Below are positions 25,587 through 34,159 of a DNA stretch of 64,000 bases, in pieces. The stretch covers positions 1 to 64,000 of the forward strand of contig CACVQR010000013.1 in assembly GCA_902756345.1 (NCBI GenBank). The letters are read 5' to 3'. A program made the position numbers and the translations under genes. Under the pieces are notes generated by a model that ran no database searches, was not told where the DNA came from, and worked only from the letters and a program-made list of their open reading frames with translations. The stretch is from Fibrobacter succinogenes. Its GTDB lineage: Bacteria; Fibrobacterota; Fibrobacteria; Fibrobacterales; Fibrobacteraceae. Within the stretch, counting starts at the first letter, position 1. The number at the start of each line of letters is the position of its first letter.

Positions 25587-26354
25587 TTACGGGCGAACGA
25601 GAGTGCCGCCCCAATGCTCGTCAAAGAAGGCTTGGAACAAAGGTTCCGGGCCTTTTTTGAGTTCTTCGATAACTTCGGCAGTGGGGCGCGTGCCGCGATA
25701 CAGTTCGCGGTAGGCGCGCTGCAAATTCTGGACACGCTCTTCGGGGAAACTTTCGGGATGCAGACGCAGGGCGTGCAGGTTCAAGGCGCCGTAGCGGATG
25801 GGGTTCCCCGACGCCTTGGTGCATGGGGGAACGTCGCGGTCGACCTTATGGGTGCCGCCCACGAAAGCGTAGGCGCCGACTTGATTGCGCTGCTGGATGG
25901 CGGTAACGCCACCGATGGTCGCATATTCGCCGATGCGCACGTGACCGCCCAACTGGCAACTGTTCGCAATGACGACTCCTGTTCGAATGTCGCAGTCATG
26001 GGCGATATGCGAGTAGGCCATTACCAAGACATGGTCTGCGACGCGTGTGCAACCGCCGCCCTGTACCGTGCCACGGTTGAGCGTACAATATTCGCGTATG
26101 GTGCAGTTTTCGCCGATTTCGAGCCGGGTGGGTTCGCCCGCGTATTTTAGATCTTGCGGAGGACCACCCAAAATGGCGCCGTCATAGACATGCGTATTTT
26201 TGCCGACCGATACCCCGCCGTACACATGCACGCGGGATTCCAAAATGACCCCTTCGGCGATTTCGGCACCGGCATCTACCAAACACCACGGACCAATAAC
26301 GGCAGAATCGTGAACTTTGGCTTGCGGGCTTACAAATGCAGAAGGATGGATCAT
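25587..26354 (-). CDS. lpxA: Acyl-ACP--UDP-N-acetylglucosamine O-acyltransferase
   Basis: A 255-aa left-handed beta-helix enzyme that makes the first acyl transfer of lipid A synthesis in the cytoplasm. The hexapeptide repeats run from residue 1 to about 185. LpxA markers are GGPPQDLKYAGEPT (residues 63-76) and the catalytic His119 in YSHIAHDC, equivalent to E. coli His125. A helical C-terminal domain follows. Length is normal. It is divergent from the GT2 gene; the 96-bp gap between them is almost filled by a heptamer-repeat element (26363-26431), which must overlap its promoter or leader. Confidence 0.95.
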   Translation of the reverse strand: MIHPSAFVSPQAKVHDSAVIGPWCLVDAGAEIAEGVILESRVHVYGGVSVGKNTHVYDGAILGGPPQDLKYAGEPTRLEIGENCTIREYCTLNRGTVQGGGCTRVADHVLVMAYSHIAHDCDIRTGVVIANSCQLGGHVRIGEYATIGGVTAIQQRNQVGAYAFVGGTHKVDRDVPPCTKASGNPIRYGALNLHALRLHPESFPEERVQNLQRAYRELYRGTRPTAEVIEELKKGPEPLFQAFFDEHWGGTLVRP

Positions 26355-26362
26355 ACTTATGG

Positions 26363-26431
26363 ATTCAGAATTCGGAGTTCAGAGTTAAAAATTAGAAAAT
26401 ACAATTCCGAATTCCGAAATCCGAATTCCGA
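26363..26431. repeat. Heptamer-repeat inverted element A
   Basis: Left arm of five 7-bp units (ATTCAGA, ATTCGGA, GTTCAGA, GTTAAAA, ATTAGAA; 26363-26397) and right arm of four units (ATTCCGA, ATTCCGA, AATCCGA, ATTCCGA; 26404-26431). The right arm is the reverse complement of the left-arm word ATTCGGA, so the whole can fold as a long imperfect hairpin. It fills the divergent spacer of lpxA and the GT2 gene. Confidence 0.8.
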
Positions 26432-26450
26432 TTTTTCTAACTTTAAGCAC

Positions 26451-27554
26451 ATGGGTGGTATTATCATTGCATGCCTTACTGCGCTGTACGTATTGTTGTT
26501 CCTATTTTTCATAATAGGAGTGATTCGCACACACCGTTACAGAGGGCCCAAGGCCACCCCGAGCGTCACCGTAGTCGTGCCCATGCGCAACGAAGAAGAA
26601 TTCGCGCAGCGCACGCTGGAAGCCCTAGCCGAGCAGGATTACGTTGGTGAGTGGGAAGTGATTTGTGTCGACGACCGTTCGACCGATTCCACCAAGGAAA
26701 TTCTCGAAAAGTTTGCAGCCAACCATCCGAAATTCAGGGTACTCAGCCTTTCACCTGATTTACCGCAAATCGCAAGCCCCAAGAAGCGCGCCCTAGAAAG
26801 CGCATTCAAGATTGCAAAGTACGAAGTGCTTTTGACCATGGACGCCGACTGCATTCCGCGCAAGAGTTGGATTACCGCCATGGCAGGCCGCTTTAACGAC
26901 GGCATTTGCATTGTGCAGGGCCCTAAACAGAATAACGGCAGCCGCACGATGCCGCACCTGTACCAGAAACTCGAAACCCTGGGCTACACCGCCATGGAAG
27001 CCGCCGGATTCAGCTGGGGACACCCCATTGTGGCGAGCGCGGCCTGCCTTGCCTACAAAAAGGATTTGTTCTTTGCCGTGGGCGGTTTCGGCGACTTGGT
27101 GAACCTTTCGAGCGGCGACGACGACATGCTCATCCACAAGATGATGAAAATCCCGGGCACCAAAGTTTGCTACAACCTCGATAAAGACGCGGTCATTGAA
27201 ACTGCCCCGGTACATACCTGGAAGCAACTCTTTAACCAACGCGCCCGTTGGAGCAGCAACGGCACCAACTACGAAAGCAAGGCGTACGTCTTGATGCTCA
27301 CGCTGATTTACACCTACTACATCTGGATGTTCATTAGCCCGTGGTGCGTGCTCTTTTTGGATTGCCCCTGGCAGTGGTGCATTTTCAGCATTCTGCCCAA
27401 GATTCTGGTGGACTTTGTATTCCTGATGATTGCTTCGTGGAAATTACACGCCAAGCGCAAGATGCTTGCATTCTTGCCCACCGAAATCATCCAGGTTCCG
27501 ATGATTGTGTTTGCCGTGCCCGCAGGGATTACCGGCATGTTCAGGTGGAAATAA
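26451..27554 (+). CDS. Membrane-bound family 2 glycosyltransferase
   Basis: I choose the ATG at 26451 (367 aa), since upstream frame is repeat DNA. One N-terminal transmembrane helix (IIIACLTALYVLLFLFFIIGV) anchors a GT-A domain: VTVVVPMRNEEE, CVDDRSTDST (metal and nucleotide side), MDADC (the D-x-D motif), GDDDML and the QRARW motif near residue 265, which marks processive-like GT2 enzymes. Two or three more transmembrane helices follow. Likely polysaccharide or glycolipid synthesis at the inner membrane; acceptor unknown. It shares a repeat-filled spacer with lpxA. Confidence 0.88.
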   Translation: MGGIIIACLTALYVLLFLFFIIGVIRTHRYRGPKATPSVTVVVPMRNEEEFAQRTLEALAEQDYVGEWEVICVDDRSTDSTKEILEKFAANHPKFRVLSLSPDLPQIASPKKRALESAFKIAKYEVLLTMDADCIPRKSWITAMAGRFNDGICIVQGPKQNNGSRTMPHLYQKLETLGYTAMEAAGFSWGHPIVASAACLAYKKDLFFAVGGFGDLVNLSSGDDDMLIHKMMKIPGTKVCYNLDKDAVIETAPVHTWKQLFNQRARWSSNGTNYESKAYVLMLTLIYTYYIWMFISPWCVLFLDCPWQWCIFSILPKILVDFVFLMIASWKLHAKRKMLAFLPTEIIQVPMIVFAVPAGITGMFRWK

Positions 27555-27557
27555 TCC

Positions 27558-27614
27558 AATGTGAAATGTGAAGTGTGTAATTAATCTCACACATTCCACA
27601 TTAAACATTACACA
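27558..27614. repeat. Heptamer-repeat inverted element B
   Basis: Left units AATGTGA, AATGTGA, AGTGTGT (27558-27578) and right units TCACACA, TTCCACA, TTAAACA, TTACACA (27587-27614) share a 7-bp phase and are reverse complements (word TGTGNAA). It lies between convergent genes, and the right arm contains the stop and last codons of the CCA-type gene. It could serve as a two-way terminator. Confidence 0.75.
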
Positions 27615-28893
27615 TCTTTCTCGCCCAGGCGACGGCTTCTTCGGCATTCTTGATTTCGCCGTCGAGCTGGAGTTCGAAACTCTTCTTGATAATTTCGCCC
27701 ATTTGCTTGCCCGGCTTGACGCCCATATCCATGAGCATTTTGCCCATTAGGTAAGGTTGCGGGGCGTTTTCAATCAAATCCAGTCCGTTTGATGCATTCC
27801 AGAACTTGTCGGCAAAGCATTCGCCATCGGCTGTGGAGCCCGCATAGAATTCGCGGGGAGTGCATTTTACGAGCAAGCCGAGCAACTTTAAGCCGCCGAG
27901 CTTTACAGCGAGGCGACGAAGTGCCGGAGCGTCGTTTACGATTGCCGTATCCAGCTCTTGGTAAGCCTTCAAAAGCGGAGGCACAATCTTGAGCAGGTGC
28001 GTTTCGTTCGTGATGCGTTCCAGGAACTTGAGCGAAGTTTCAGCGGAGCCACACAAGAGGGCGGCAAAGGCAAATTCCATCGCCTGCGCCTCGGGCAAGG
28101 TGTCGCGCAAGGCTACCATGTTGTCGAGAACGATTCCAAGCGTTTCCCAGGAATTCTTGAACGGATGAATCTCGGGGAAATATTCGTCAAGTTTGATGTC
28201 CAAGAAAGCCTTGAGGCCGAGCGAAGGTTTGCCGGGCTTCAAAAGCCACTTCTTGAATTCTTCGAACAGGCGTTCTACGCTCAAGTCGTCGAGCGAAAGC
28301 GTGCGGCAAAGTTCTACCGTAGAGGGCGCAAGCGTGCAACCGAAACGGCTGGCAAACTGCACCCCGCGCAAAATACGCAAGGAATCTTCGGCAAAGGCCG
28401 GGCCCACATGACGCAGCGTATGCGACTTCAAGTCATCAATACCGCCGTAAGGGTCGCATAGCGTGAGTTCCGGCAGTTCCATGCCCATGGCATTAATCGT
28501 AAAGTCGCGGCGGAGGGCAGCTTCCTTGAAGGAGAGCTTTTCATCGGTATGCACCACGAAGCCGCGGTGGCCATAGCCCACCTTGCTTTCGGTACGCGGG
28601 AACGAAAAATCGAGCGAAAGGCCCTTCATGGCTAAGTGAATCACGCCGAAAGCCTTGCCCACCAAATTCGTGCGGCCGTACTTCGAAAGAATCGGAACAA
28701 GCGCGTCTTGCGCCATATCGTAGACTTCGACATCGTAGTCGCGGCAGGACTTGCCTAAAAGCGCATCGCGGACCCAGCCGCCTACTAAAAACGCACGGCC
28801 GCCCGCCTCGCGGATGTCGCCAGCAATTTTGAGAAGGCGCCCCGGCAAATCCGGTTCGAACCATTCACCCGAGAGCGTCTGCAATTTAGCCAT
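27601..28893 (-). CDS. CCA tRNA nucleotidyltransferase / poly(A) polymerase family protein
   Basis: A 430-aa class II nucleotidyltransferase, which adds or repairs the CCA end of tRNA or adds A residues to RNA. Motifs in order: FLVGGWVRDALLG (residues 36-48), the metal-binding D-x-D in RDYDVEVYD, RRDFTINAM, and DPYGGIDDL. The neck then has FAEDSLRILRGVQFASRF. The length and head domain suit a CCA-adding enzyme; whether it adds CC, A or CCA cannot be read. It is the last gene of the operon led by the sigma factor at 32125 (14-nt gap). Its last codons come from heptamer element B. Confidence 0.9.
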   Translation of the reverse strand: MAKLQTLSGEWFEPDLPGRLLKIAGDIREAGGRAFLVGGWVRDALLGKSCRDYDVEVYDMAQDALVPILSKYGRTNLVGKAFGVIHLAMKGLSLDFSFPRTESKVGYGHRGFVVHTDEKLSFKEAALRRDFTINAMGMELPELTLCDPYGGIDDLKSHTLRHVGPAFAEDSLRILRGVQFASRFGCTLAPSTVELCRTLSLDDLSVERLFEEFKKWLLKPGKPSLGLKAFLDIKLDEYFPEIHPFKNSWETLGIVLDNMVALRDTLPEAQAMEFAFAALLCGSAETSLKFLERITNETHLLKIVPPLLKAYQELDTAIVNDAPALRRLAVKLGGLKLLGLLVKCTPREFYAGSTADGECFADKFWNASNGLDLIENAPQPYLMGKMLMDMGVKPGKQMGEIIKKSFELQLDGEIKNAEEAVAWARKMCNV

Positions 28894-28907
28894 CTACAAG
28901 GACCGCC

Positions 28908-29339
28908 TTACTGGAAATTCCCTGCATCTGCAGTGGAGGTATCCGGTTCCGGAGTTTCGGCTGTCTCTTCGGCAGACTTGTAGCGGTCATAAATACTGGT
29001 CGTCTTTACATCCGACGAATCATGAAGCGCCTTGGTCACAGACACTTCGCCATCTTCACCGGCCTTTGTCGAATCGGTCAACTTGGACTTTGTCGTATCC
29101 GATGCGGCAAAGCGGTCATAAATGCTCTTGCGGGTGGCGGCCCCTTCGGCCTTCTTCAGCGCCTCTTCTTCGCGGCAAACGCGCAATTCTTCTTCGGCAT
29201 AGGCGCGCTGGTCAGGCGAATAGGTCATGGTGTTTAGGCGGTATTCCATTTCTTCGCACACCAGTCCTTGACGCTCGCCCGCACAACTAACCAAAAGCAT
29301 GGCAATGCCAAAAAGCATCCACACAGCAACACGATTCAT
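28908..29339 (-). CDS. Small lipoprotein with duplicated SIYDR motif
   Basis: I start at the ATG at 29337-29339 (143 aa), the only start that gives a lipoprotein signal: VAVWMLFGIAMLLVSC with Cys near residue 20. The mature part has two Cys in LVCEEMEYRLN and LRVCREEE in a helical region. Two copies of a short motif follow (KSIYDRFAASDTTKS and TSIYDRYKSAEE) in a disordered acidic tail. No family recognised. It sits 17 nt after the beta-propeller gene and 14 nt before the CCA-type gene. It may be an accessory of the propeller protein. Confidence 0.75.
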   Translation of the reverse strand: MNRVAVWMLFGIAMLLVSCAGERQGLVCEEMEYRLNTMTYSPDQRAYAEEELRVCREEEALKKAEGAATRKSIYDRFAASDTTKSKLTDSTKAGEDGEVSVTKALHDSSDVKTTSIYDRYKSAEETAETPEPDTSTADAGNFQ

Positions 29340-29356
29340 AAAAACCTCTGCGCCCA

Positions 29357-31495
29357 TTAATGGGCAATAATAAACTTGCCCTTCTTGACCTTGGAGCCTT
29401 TTTTCACGACGTAGTAGTAGACTCCCGGTGTTACCAACTTGCCGGAATCCTCGCGACCGTTCCATTCCACCTTGCCACCCGCAACTTCTTCGTTGCGGAA
29501 ATATTTGATCAGGGAGCCTCCACGGTTATAAATGCTCACCGTAGACTTTTCGGCAATGCCATCGATCGTGAGGAAGGCTTGAGTCTTGGGCCTAAACGGA
29601 ACCGGATAGGCATGAACTTTCACCTCGGCGGAATCGGTCATATTCTTACGGGCGTCCTTAAGGTCGTTACGGCGGTAGTAGCTCACGCCCTTTTCGTGGG
29701 CAAACCAGGCTGCCCCCACAACCGGATCAATGGCGAGGTCAGCGACATTGTTGTCAAGCAAGCCGTCTTTTGTGGTAAAGTGCAAGATCTTCAACGTATC
29801 GGGAGAACCATTCTTGGGTGTCAAGCGATATACACCCTGGTTTGTCGTTCCGACCCACAAGTTGCCATGACTATCCACATCGATCGACGTAAATTCGGCA
29901 CCGAGCATACCATTTGTCGAAGCAGGCGTCATGATCGTATCCGCTTCTTCATCCAGATAAGCCAGTGACGACATCGTGACCAGCCACAACCTGTCACCCA
30001 CAGGGTCGTATACCATGTCGACCGGGGCGGGGTTCATGCCGCCATAATATTTGACTTGGCCGTTAACGAGTTCGCCGCCATTGGCTTTCGGCGAAGGGAA
30101 CGTGATTACGTCGAGGCCGCCTTCGCTTGCAAGAGCCGTACCGTCCTTGTTAGCGATATATACAACCCATTTGCCGTCTTCGTCGATTTTAGAATGCATC
30201 ACGCCAGGTACCGGGTTACTGCCGATTCCGTTTGCACAATGTACTTCGCCATCTTTGGTAAAGTAGACGACTCCGTAATTGGGATTCTTTCCTGTTGACG
30301 TCAAGAAGCCGGAATTGTCGGGAGCCGCAATGGTTGCAACAGAGATTGCGTAATTGGGAAGGTACTTGTCAAAACAATGATTGTCTTCGGCCTTAAAATC
30401 ATATTCAAGATGGGCGCCCCATTTCGAATACATCAAATACACAAAGCCCCAAATATGGTAGAACATGGAACCATCGGGCAAATAGGACAAGGTCTTCATT
30501 CTTGCAGAATAGCCATTCGGTCCGTTTGACAAAGTTGAATAAGCGTAATGGGGTTCGCCCCAGCCACCGATGCTACCGTAGCTCAACTTGCCATCGACAG
30601 ACATCGCCAAGACGCCCCCTTCGGGAGTCGCCTTCACTTCGTACACTTCACCGGGACTATATCCATTGAATCCGGTAAGATCCGTAACGGTTTTTTCGCC
30701 AGTCTTGTTAAAGAAGACGTATTCAGAACCGACGAGATACGTTCCATCTGCCGTTTTAACCTGCCACTTGACCTTGCTAGAGCCATCGTCGTGATAGAGT
30801 TGCTCATCAGTCAAAACTTGAGAATCTACCGTCACCTTCTTGACCGGTTCGTCAAAGCCTTCTACAACAGTGCCCGCAGGAACGAGGGACCACGAATTCG
30901 GGTCGCTCAGGCGCTTGTCAGAAGCCAGGTTTGCCCAATCCATTTTACGGACATAGGTTTCCTTGTCCATCTTGGCGTACAGGGAATCGCCACGGATCAA
31001 AAGTTCGCGAACAGGAGTAATGGAAAGGGACCTCGAACCGATACGATCAATCGTCAATAACGAACGGCCTTGGAAGGCGTCAAAGAACGCAAGACGGTCC
31101 TCGAATGCAATCGTCATGATATGACCGCTCATAACGGTGCCGTGGGGTACCGCACGAACATTGTTCTTGACATAGGAGCGGTTGATAATGCGCCAAGGAA
31201 TACTGCCATCGGCAAACACAGCCACAAGACCGTATTCCGAAACGGCGTAGACCGCATTGTTCGAAGAAACAACGGAATGAAACCTGGATGTTTCAAGGCC
31301 ATGTTCCGAATGATACACGACATTTTCGTAAATGGAACGGAAACGCAGGCCACCATCGGTTGCCAAAAGAACTCCGTTAGCAAAAGGCGTCACATCATGT
31401 ATCGGAAACGGGTCCGAAAACGCACCCCATTTATCGTAGGCGCCCACATACGCTGCCCAAAGCAGCAAACAAAAAACTAGAGATTTGAACTTCAC
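29357..31495 (-). CDS. Secreted beta-propeller protein with FlgD/sorting-type C-terminal domain
   Basis: A 712-aa exported protein starting at a GTG (31495) next to AGGGGG. Signal peptide: FCLLLWAAYVGAY. Repeated blades resemble two-component-regulator propellers: VTPFANGVLLATDGGLRF near the N-terminus, and GNLWVGTTNQGVYRL and LAIDPVVGAAWFAHEKGV late. The last 85 residues form a FlgD-like Ig domain (AYPVPFRPKTQ, VSIYNRGGSLIKYF, TPGVYYYVVKKGSK). The layout recalls PorZ-type proteins of type IX secretion, but this is only a resemblance. It is nine nt after the sigma-factor gene, so the two are cotranscribed. Confidence 0.78.
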   Translation of the reverse strand: MKFKSLVFCLLLWAAYVGAYDKWGAFSDPFPIHDVTPFANGVLLATDGGLRFRSIYENVVYHSEHGLETSRFHSVVSSNNAVYAVSEYGLVAVFADGSIPWRIINRSYVKNNVRAVPHGTVMSGHIMTIAFEDRLAFFDAFQGRSLLTIDRIGSRSLSITPVRELLIRGDSLYAKMDKETYVRKMDWANLASDKRLSDPNSWSLVPAGTVVEGFDEPVKKVTVDSQVLTDEQLYHDDGSSKVKWQVKTADGTYLVGSEYVFFNKTGEKTVTDLTGFNGYSPGEVYEVKATPEGGVLAMSVDGKLSYGSIGGWGEPHYAYSTLSNGPNGYSARMKTLSYLPDGSMFYHIWGFVYLMYSKWGAHLEYDFKAEDNHCFDKYLPNYAISVATIAAPDNSGFLTSTGKNPNYGVVYFTKDGEVHCANGIGSNPVPGVMHSKIDEDGKWVVYIANKDGTALASEGGLDVITFPSPKANGGELVNGQVKYYGGMNPAPVDMVYDPVGDRLWLVTMSSLAYLDEEADTIMTPASTNGMLGAEFTSIDVDSHGNLWVGTTNQGVYRLTPKNGSPDTLKILHFTTKDGLLDNNVADLAIDPVVGAAWFAHEKGVSYYRRNDLKDARKNMTDSAEVKVHAYPVPFRPKTQAFLTIDGIAEKSTVSIYNRGGSLIKYFRNEEVAGGKVEWNGREDSGKLVTPGVYYYVVKKGSKVKKGKFIIAH

Positions 31496-31504
31496 CCCCT
31501 AAAA

Positions 31505-32125
31505 TTACGAAAATTCACTCGCCCGCGTTAGCAAATCGTCCAAATTCATGCAAGAACTTTCATTATTTTTATACTTGGACATATATACATTCTTCGATCT
31601 ACGCATCTTCTTGATTGCATCGGTTTTTCTTTTTTGGAATGTACTGCGATTCACGCCACAATAAAGACACGCCTCGGAGGCCCGAATTTCGCCGATATAG
31701 GAATATTCCACTGCCATTTTCTCGGCAGAGGTGAGTCCCTCCATCAAGCGGTCCAGTTCCCGGCGGATGACACGCCTGCGGCGTTGTTCATAGACTTCGC
31801 AGGCAACAGCGTCCGTTCCCGAAGCGTCGTAAGCAACAAAATTGTCTGACAGCTGCGAAAACGGAGTTACCGGGGGCAATCTTCTGTTCATGTCATGAAA
31901 AGCGTTATGGATAACAGCCCGAAACCATGGGGTCATCGGCTTATTCAAGTCCAAAGTATACGCAGACCGGCACAAACGGAGCGCAACCTCCTGAAAAAGG
32001 TCTTTTGCGCCGTCGGGGTCGCTACTCTGAAACTGACAGAGTTTGTAAATTTGTGAAGCGTTCTTACGCCACACCTTTTCAACCCATTTGGGAGGTTCTT
32101 CTGTTAAAATTCTGGATTTAGCCAT
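31505..32125 (-). CDS. Sigma-70 family (ECF-like) RNA polymerase sigma factor
   Basis: A 206-aa sigma factor. Region 2 is seen in DAKDLFQEVALRL-like sequence (GAKDLFQEVALRLCRSA, residues about 39-55) with TPWFRAVIHNAFHD for promoter opening. Region 4 is LTSAEKMAVEYSYIGEIRA, then a helix-turn-helix with CLYCGVNRSTFQKRK. The two Cys are unusual there. No anti-sigma gene follows; instead a secreted propeller protein and a lipoprotein do. It heads a four-gene operon ending in a CCA-type enzyme. It may control cell-surface genes; its targets are unknown. Confidence 0.85.
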   Translation of the reverse strand: MAKSRILTEEPPKWVEKVWRKNASQIYKLCQFQSSDPDGAKDLFQEVALRLCRSAYTLDLNKPMTPWFRAVIHNAFHDMNRRLPPVTPFSQLSDNFVAYDASGTDAVACEVYEQRRRRVIRRELDRLMEGLTSAEKMAVEYSYIGEIRASEACLYCGVNRSTFQKRKTDAIKKMRRSKNVYMSKYKNNESSCMNLDDLLTRASEFS

Positions 32126-32172
32126 AAGCCTATCGGAATTTTGACAGCGAACTTTCAGTTGCGATAAAATTT

Positions 32173-34095
32173 ATGAAAATAAAAGCGAAAAAACGGATTT
32201 TTGGAATTTTTGCAAACTATTGTTTGCAGCTATCAACAGTTTTTTTTAGTTTGGCTTCATTTTTGGTAATTTATCCACAATCTGTTAACGCACAGGAGTT
32301 CAATATGAACTCCATGCCACCCCCGGAAATGCAGATGCAGTACAGCGCGGGCGCCTTGAAAGACAGTGGAAAACTGACCGTATGGGTTACCATTCCCGAA
32401 AAGTGGCACGTGAACGCGAACGAAGTCACCGACGAATTCTTGAAGCCCTCTTCGATCGAAGTGAAGGCCGAGGGAATTGAATTCGGCGATGTGGTGTGGC
32501 CCAAGCCGATTAAAGAATATAACGAGGCGCTGGAACTCGAGATTCTGACCTTCCGCGGAGAATTCAAGATTGAAATCCCGGTGAAGGCAGTCGCCGACAA
32601 GTACGATAGCCTTGGAACCGAGGCGACCTTCCATTACCAGGCTTGTGACAATTCCATTTGCCTGGCACCTGCGAGCAAGACGATTTCGCTCAGCGAAAAT
32701 GCGGCTGGCGCAAAATCCAGCAACGTGAATAGCAGCGCAAAAAAAAACGATTCCGAAAATGAAGTAGCCGCTAATAAGCGCGGCAACGAAAACTTGGAAG
32801 CAAGCACCACGGAAGCAGCGGAGAACAGCGCCGCTTCGGCCGGAATTATCGCACTTTTGTTCTTTGCATTCCTCGGCGGAATCATTCTGAACTTGATGCC
32901 GTGCGTGCTGCCGGTGCTTTCGCTCAAGCTCTTTAGCCTGATTAAGCAGGCAGGCGAAAGTCGCGGACGGCTCCTCGCTTTGGGAGGAGCCACAACGGCG
33001 GGCATTCTGGCAAGTTTCTGGGTGCTCGCCGCCGTTGTCGCCGCCGTCAAGGCCGGCGGCGGGTCCGCGGGCTGGGGCATGCAATTCCAGAGCGCAGGTT
33101 TCATCGCCTTCATGGTCGTGATTCTGACCGCATTTGCCATGAGCTTCTTTGGCGTATTCGAAGTGTGGCTCCCGTGGGGTGCCACCACCAAGATGGACGA
33201 AGCCGGCCATAAGGCGGGCTTTGCTGGAGCCTTCTTTACCGGCGCGCTCCTCGTTCTCTTAAGTACACCGTGTTCGGCCCCCTTCCTCGGAACCGCGATG
33301 GGATTCGCCTTTGCGCAAACGACCCCCGTACTCTTCTTGTTCTTTACCGCGGCAGGCATAGGCCTTGCTCTCCCCTACATGCTCGTGAGCGCCTTCCCGA
33401 AAATCCTCAAGGTATTCCCGAAACCGGGCCCGTGGATGGTCAAGCTGCAAAAGGTGATGGGCGTATTGCTCCTTGCAAGCGTCGCATGGCTATTGTGGAT
33501 TGTGAACGAACAGGCCGGCACCGCAGGCGTCGGAATGTTCGCCATTGTCGTCGTGGCAAGCATTGCCTGCAGCGTACTGCTTGGCAAGTTCGCGCCTCCG
33601 GGAGTCGCCTTCAAGCGCGAAGTTGCTGGATTTGGATCGAGCGTCATCGTCATTGCAGCACTCTGGTTCGCCGTCATTTCGCCACGCTACGAAAGTGCCG
33701 CCAGCGAAAAGTTCAACGCCCGCATGCAAGAACAGATGACTGCAGACGGTTGGTACCGCTACAGCCCCGCCATAATCGAAGAATTTGCAAAAGCGAAGCG
33801 CACCATATTCATCGACGCGACCGCCGACTGGTGTCTCACCTGCAAGACAAACGAAGCCGCAGTCCTCAACCGTGACGAATTCCGCCGCGCCATGGACAGC
33901 TTGAATGTGGCGCTTGTAAAAGCCGACTGGACTCGCGAAACGCCTGAAGTGAACGCATTACTACGCAGCATGGGAAAGTCGGGTGTGCCCGCCTACGCGA
34001 TTTACCCCGCAGGCGATGCCACTAAAAAAATCGTGCTGCCGGAATTGCTCACGACAGCAGCGATTGTAGAGAATATTGTAGGACGTAGGAAGTAG
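32173..34095 (+). CDS. dsbD: Thiol:disulfide interchange protein DsbD
   Basis: A 640-aa inner-membrane protein passing electrons from cytoplasmic thioredoxin to the periplasm. A signal anchor ends near SVNAQ. An N-terminal DsbD-alpha-type domain (residues about 45-170) contains CDNSICLAP. After a charged linker come eight transmembrane helices with MPCVLPVLSLK (first Cys) and LLSTPCSAPFLG (second Cys). The C-terminal thioredoxin domain has DWCLTCK (Cys554 and Cys557). All key cysteines are present. It is divergent from the sigma factor. Its stop codon lies inside the left arm of heptamer element C. Confidence 0.93.
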   Translation: MKIKAKKRIFGIFANYCLQLSTVFFSLASFLVIYPQSVNAQEFNMNSMPPPEMQMQYSAGALKDSGKLTVWVTIPEKWHVNANEVTDEFLKPSSIEVKAEGIEFGDVVWPKPIKEYNEALELEILTFRGEFKIEIPVKAVADKYDSLGTEATFHYQACDNSICLAPASKTISLSENAAGAKSSNVNSSAKKNDSENEVAANKRGNENLEASTTEAAENSAASAGIIALLFFAFLGGIILNLMPCVLPVLSLKLFSLIKQAGESRGRLLALGGATTAGILASFWVLAAVVAAVKAGGGSAGWGMQFQSAGFIAFMVVILTAFAMSFFGVFEVWLPWGATTKMDEAGHKAGFAGAFFTGALLVLLSTPCSAPFLGTAMGFAFAQTTPVLFLFFTAAGIGLALPYMLVSAFPKILKVFPKPGPWMVKLQKVMGVLLLASVAWLLWIVNEQAGTAGVGMFAIVVVASIACSVLLGKFAPPGVAFKREVAGFGSSVIVIAALWFAVISPRYESAASEKFNARMQEQMTADGWYRYSPAIIEEFAKAKRTIFIDATADWCLTCKTNEAAVLNRDEFRRAMDSLNVALVKADWTRETPEVNALLRSMGKSGVPAYAIYPAGDATKKIVLPELLTTAAIVENIVGRRK

Positions 34096-34159
34096 GAAGT
34101 TAGAAGAATTTTTCTGCAACAGACTTCCTACTGTTTACCGTCTACTGTCTACTATTCTA
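34085..34159. repeat. Heptamer-repeat inverted element C
   Basis: Left units GTAGGAA, GTAGGAA, GTTAGAA (34085-34105). Right units TTCCTAC, TGTTTAC, CGTCTAC, TGTCTAC, TATTCTA (34125-34159). The arms are reverse complements with strict 7-bp period. The stop codons of both convergent genes (dsbD and the glycogen synthase) fall inside the arms. Confidence 0.8.

Noticed and set aside
26363-26431. A possible CRISPR-like array
   Set aside because: The repeat unit is 7 bp without spacers, with arms inverted; no cas gene is near.
29340-29465. A longer start for the small lipoprotein at 28908
   Set aside because: The extension overlaps the end of the propeller gene and removes the lipoprotein signal from the N-terminus.
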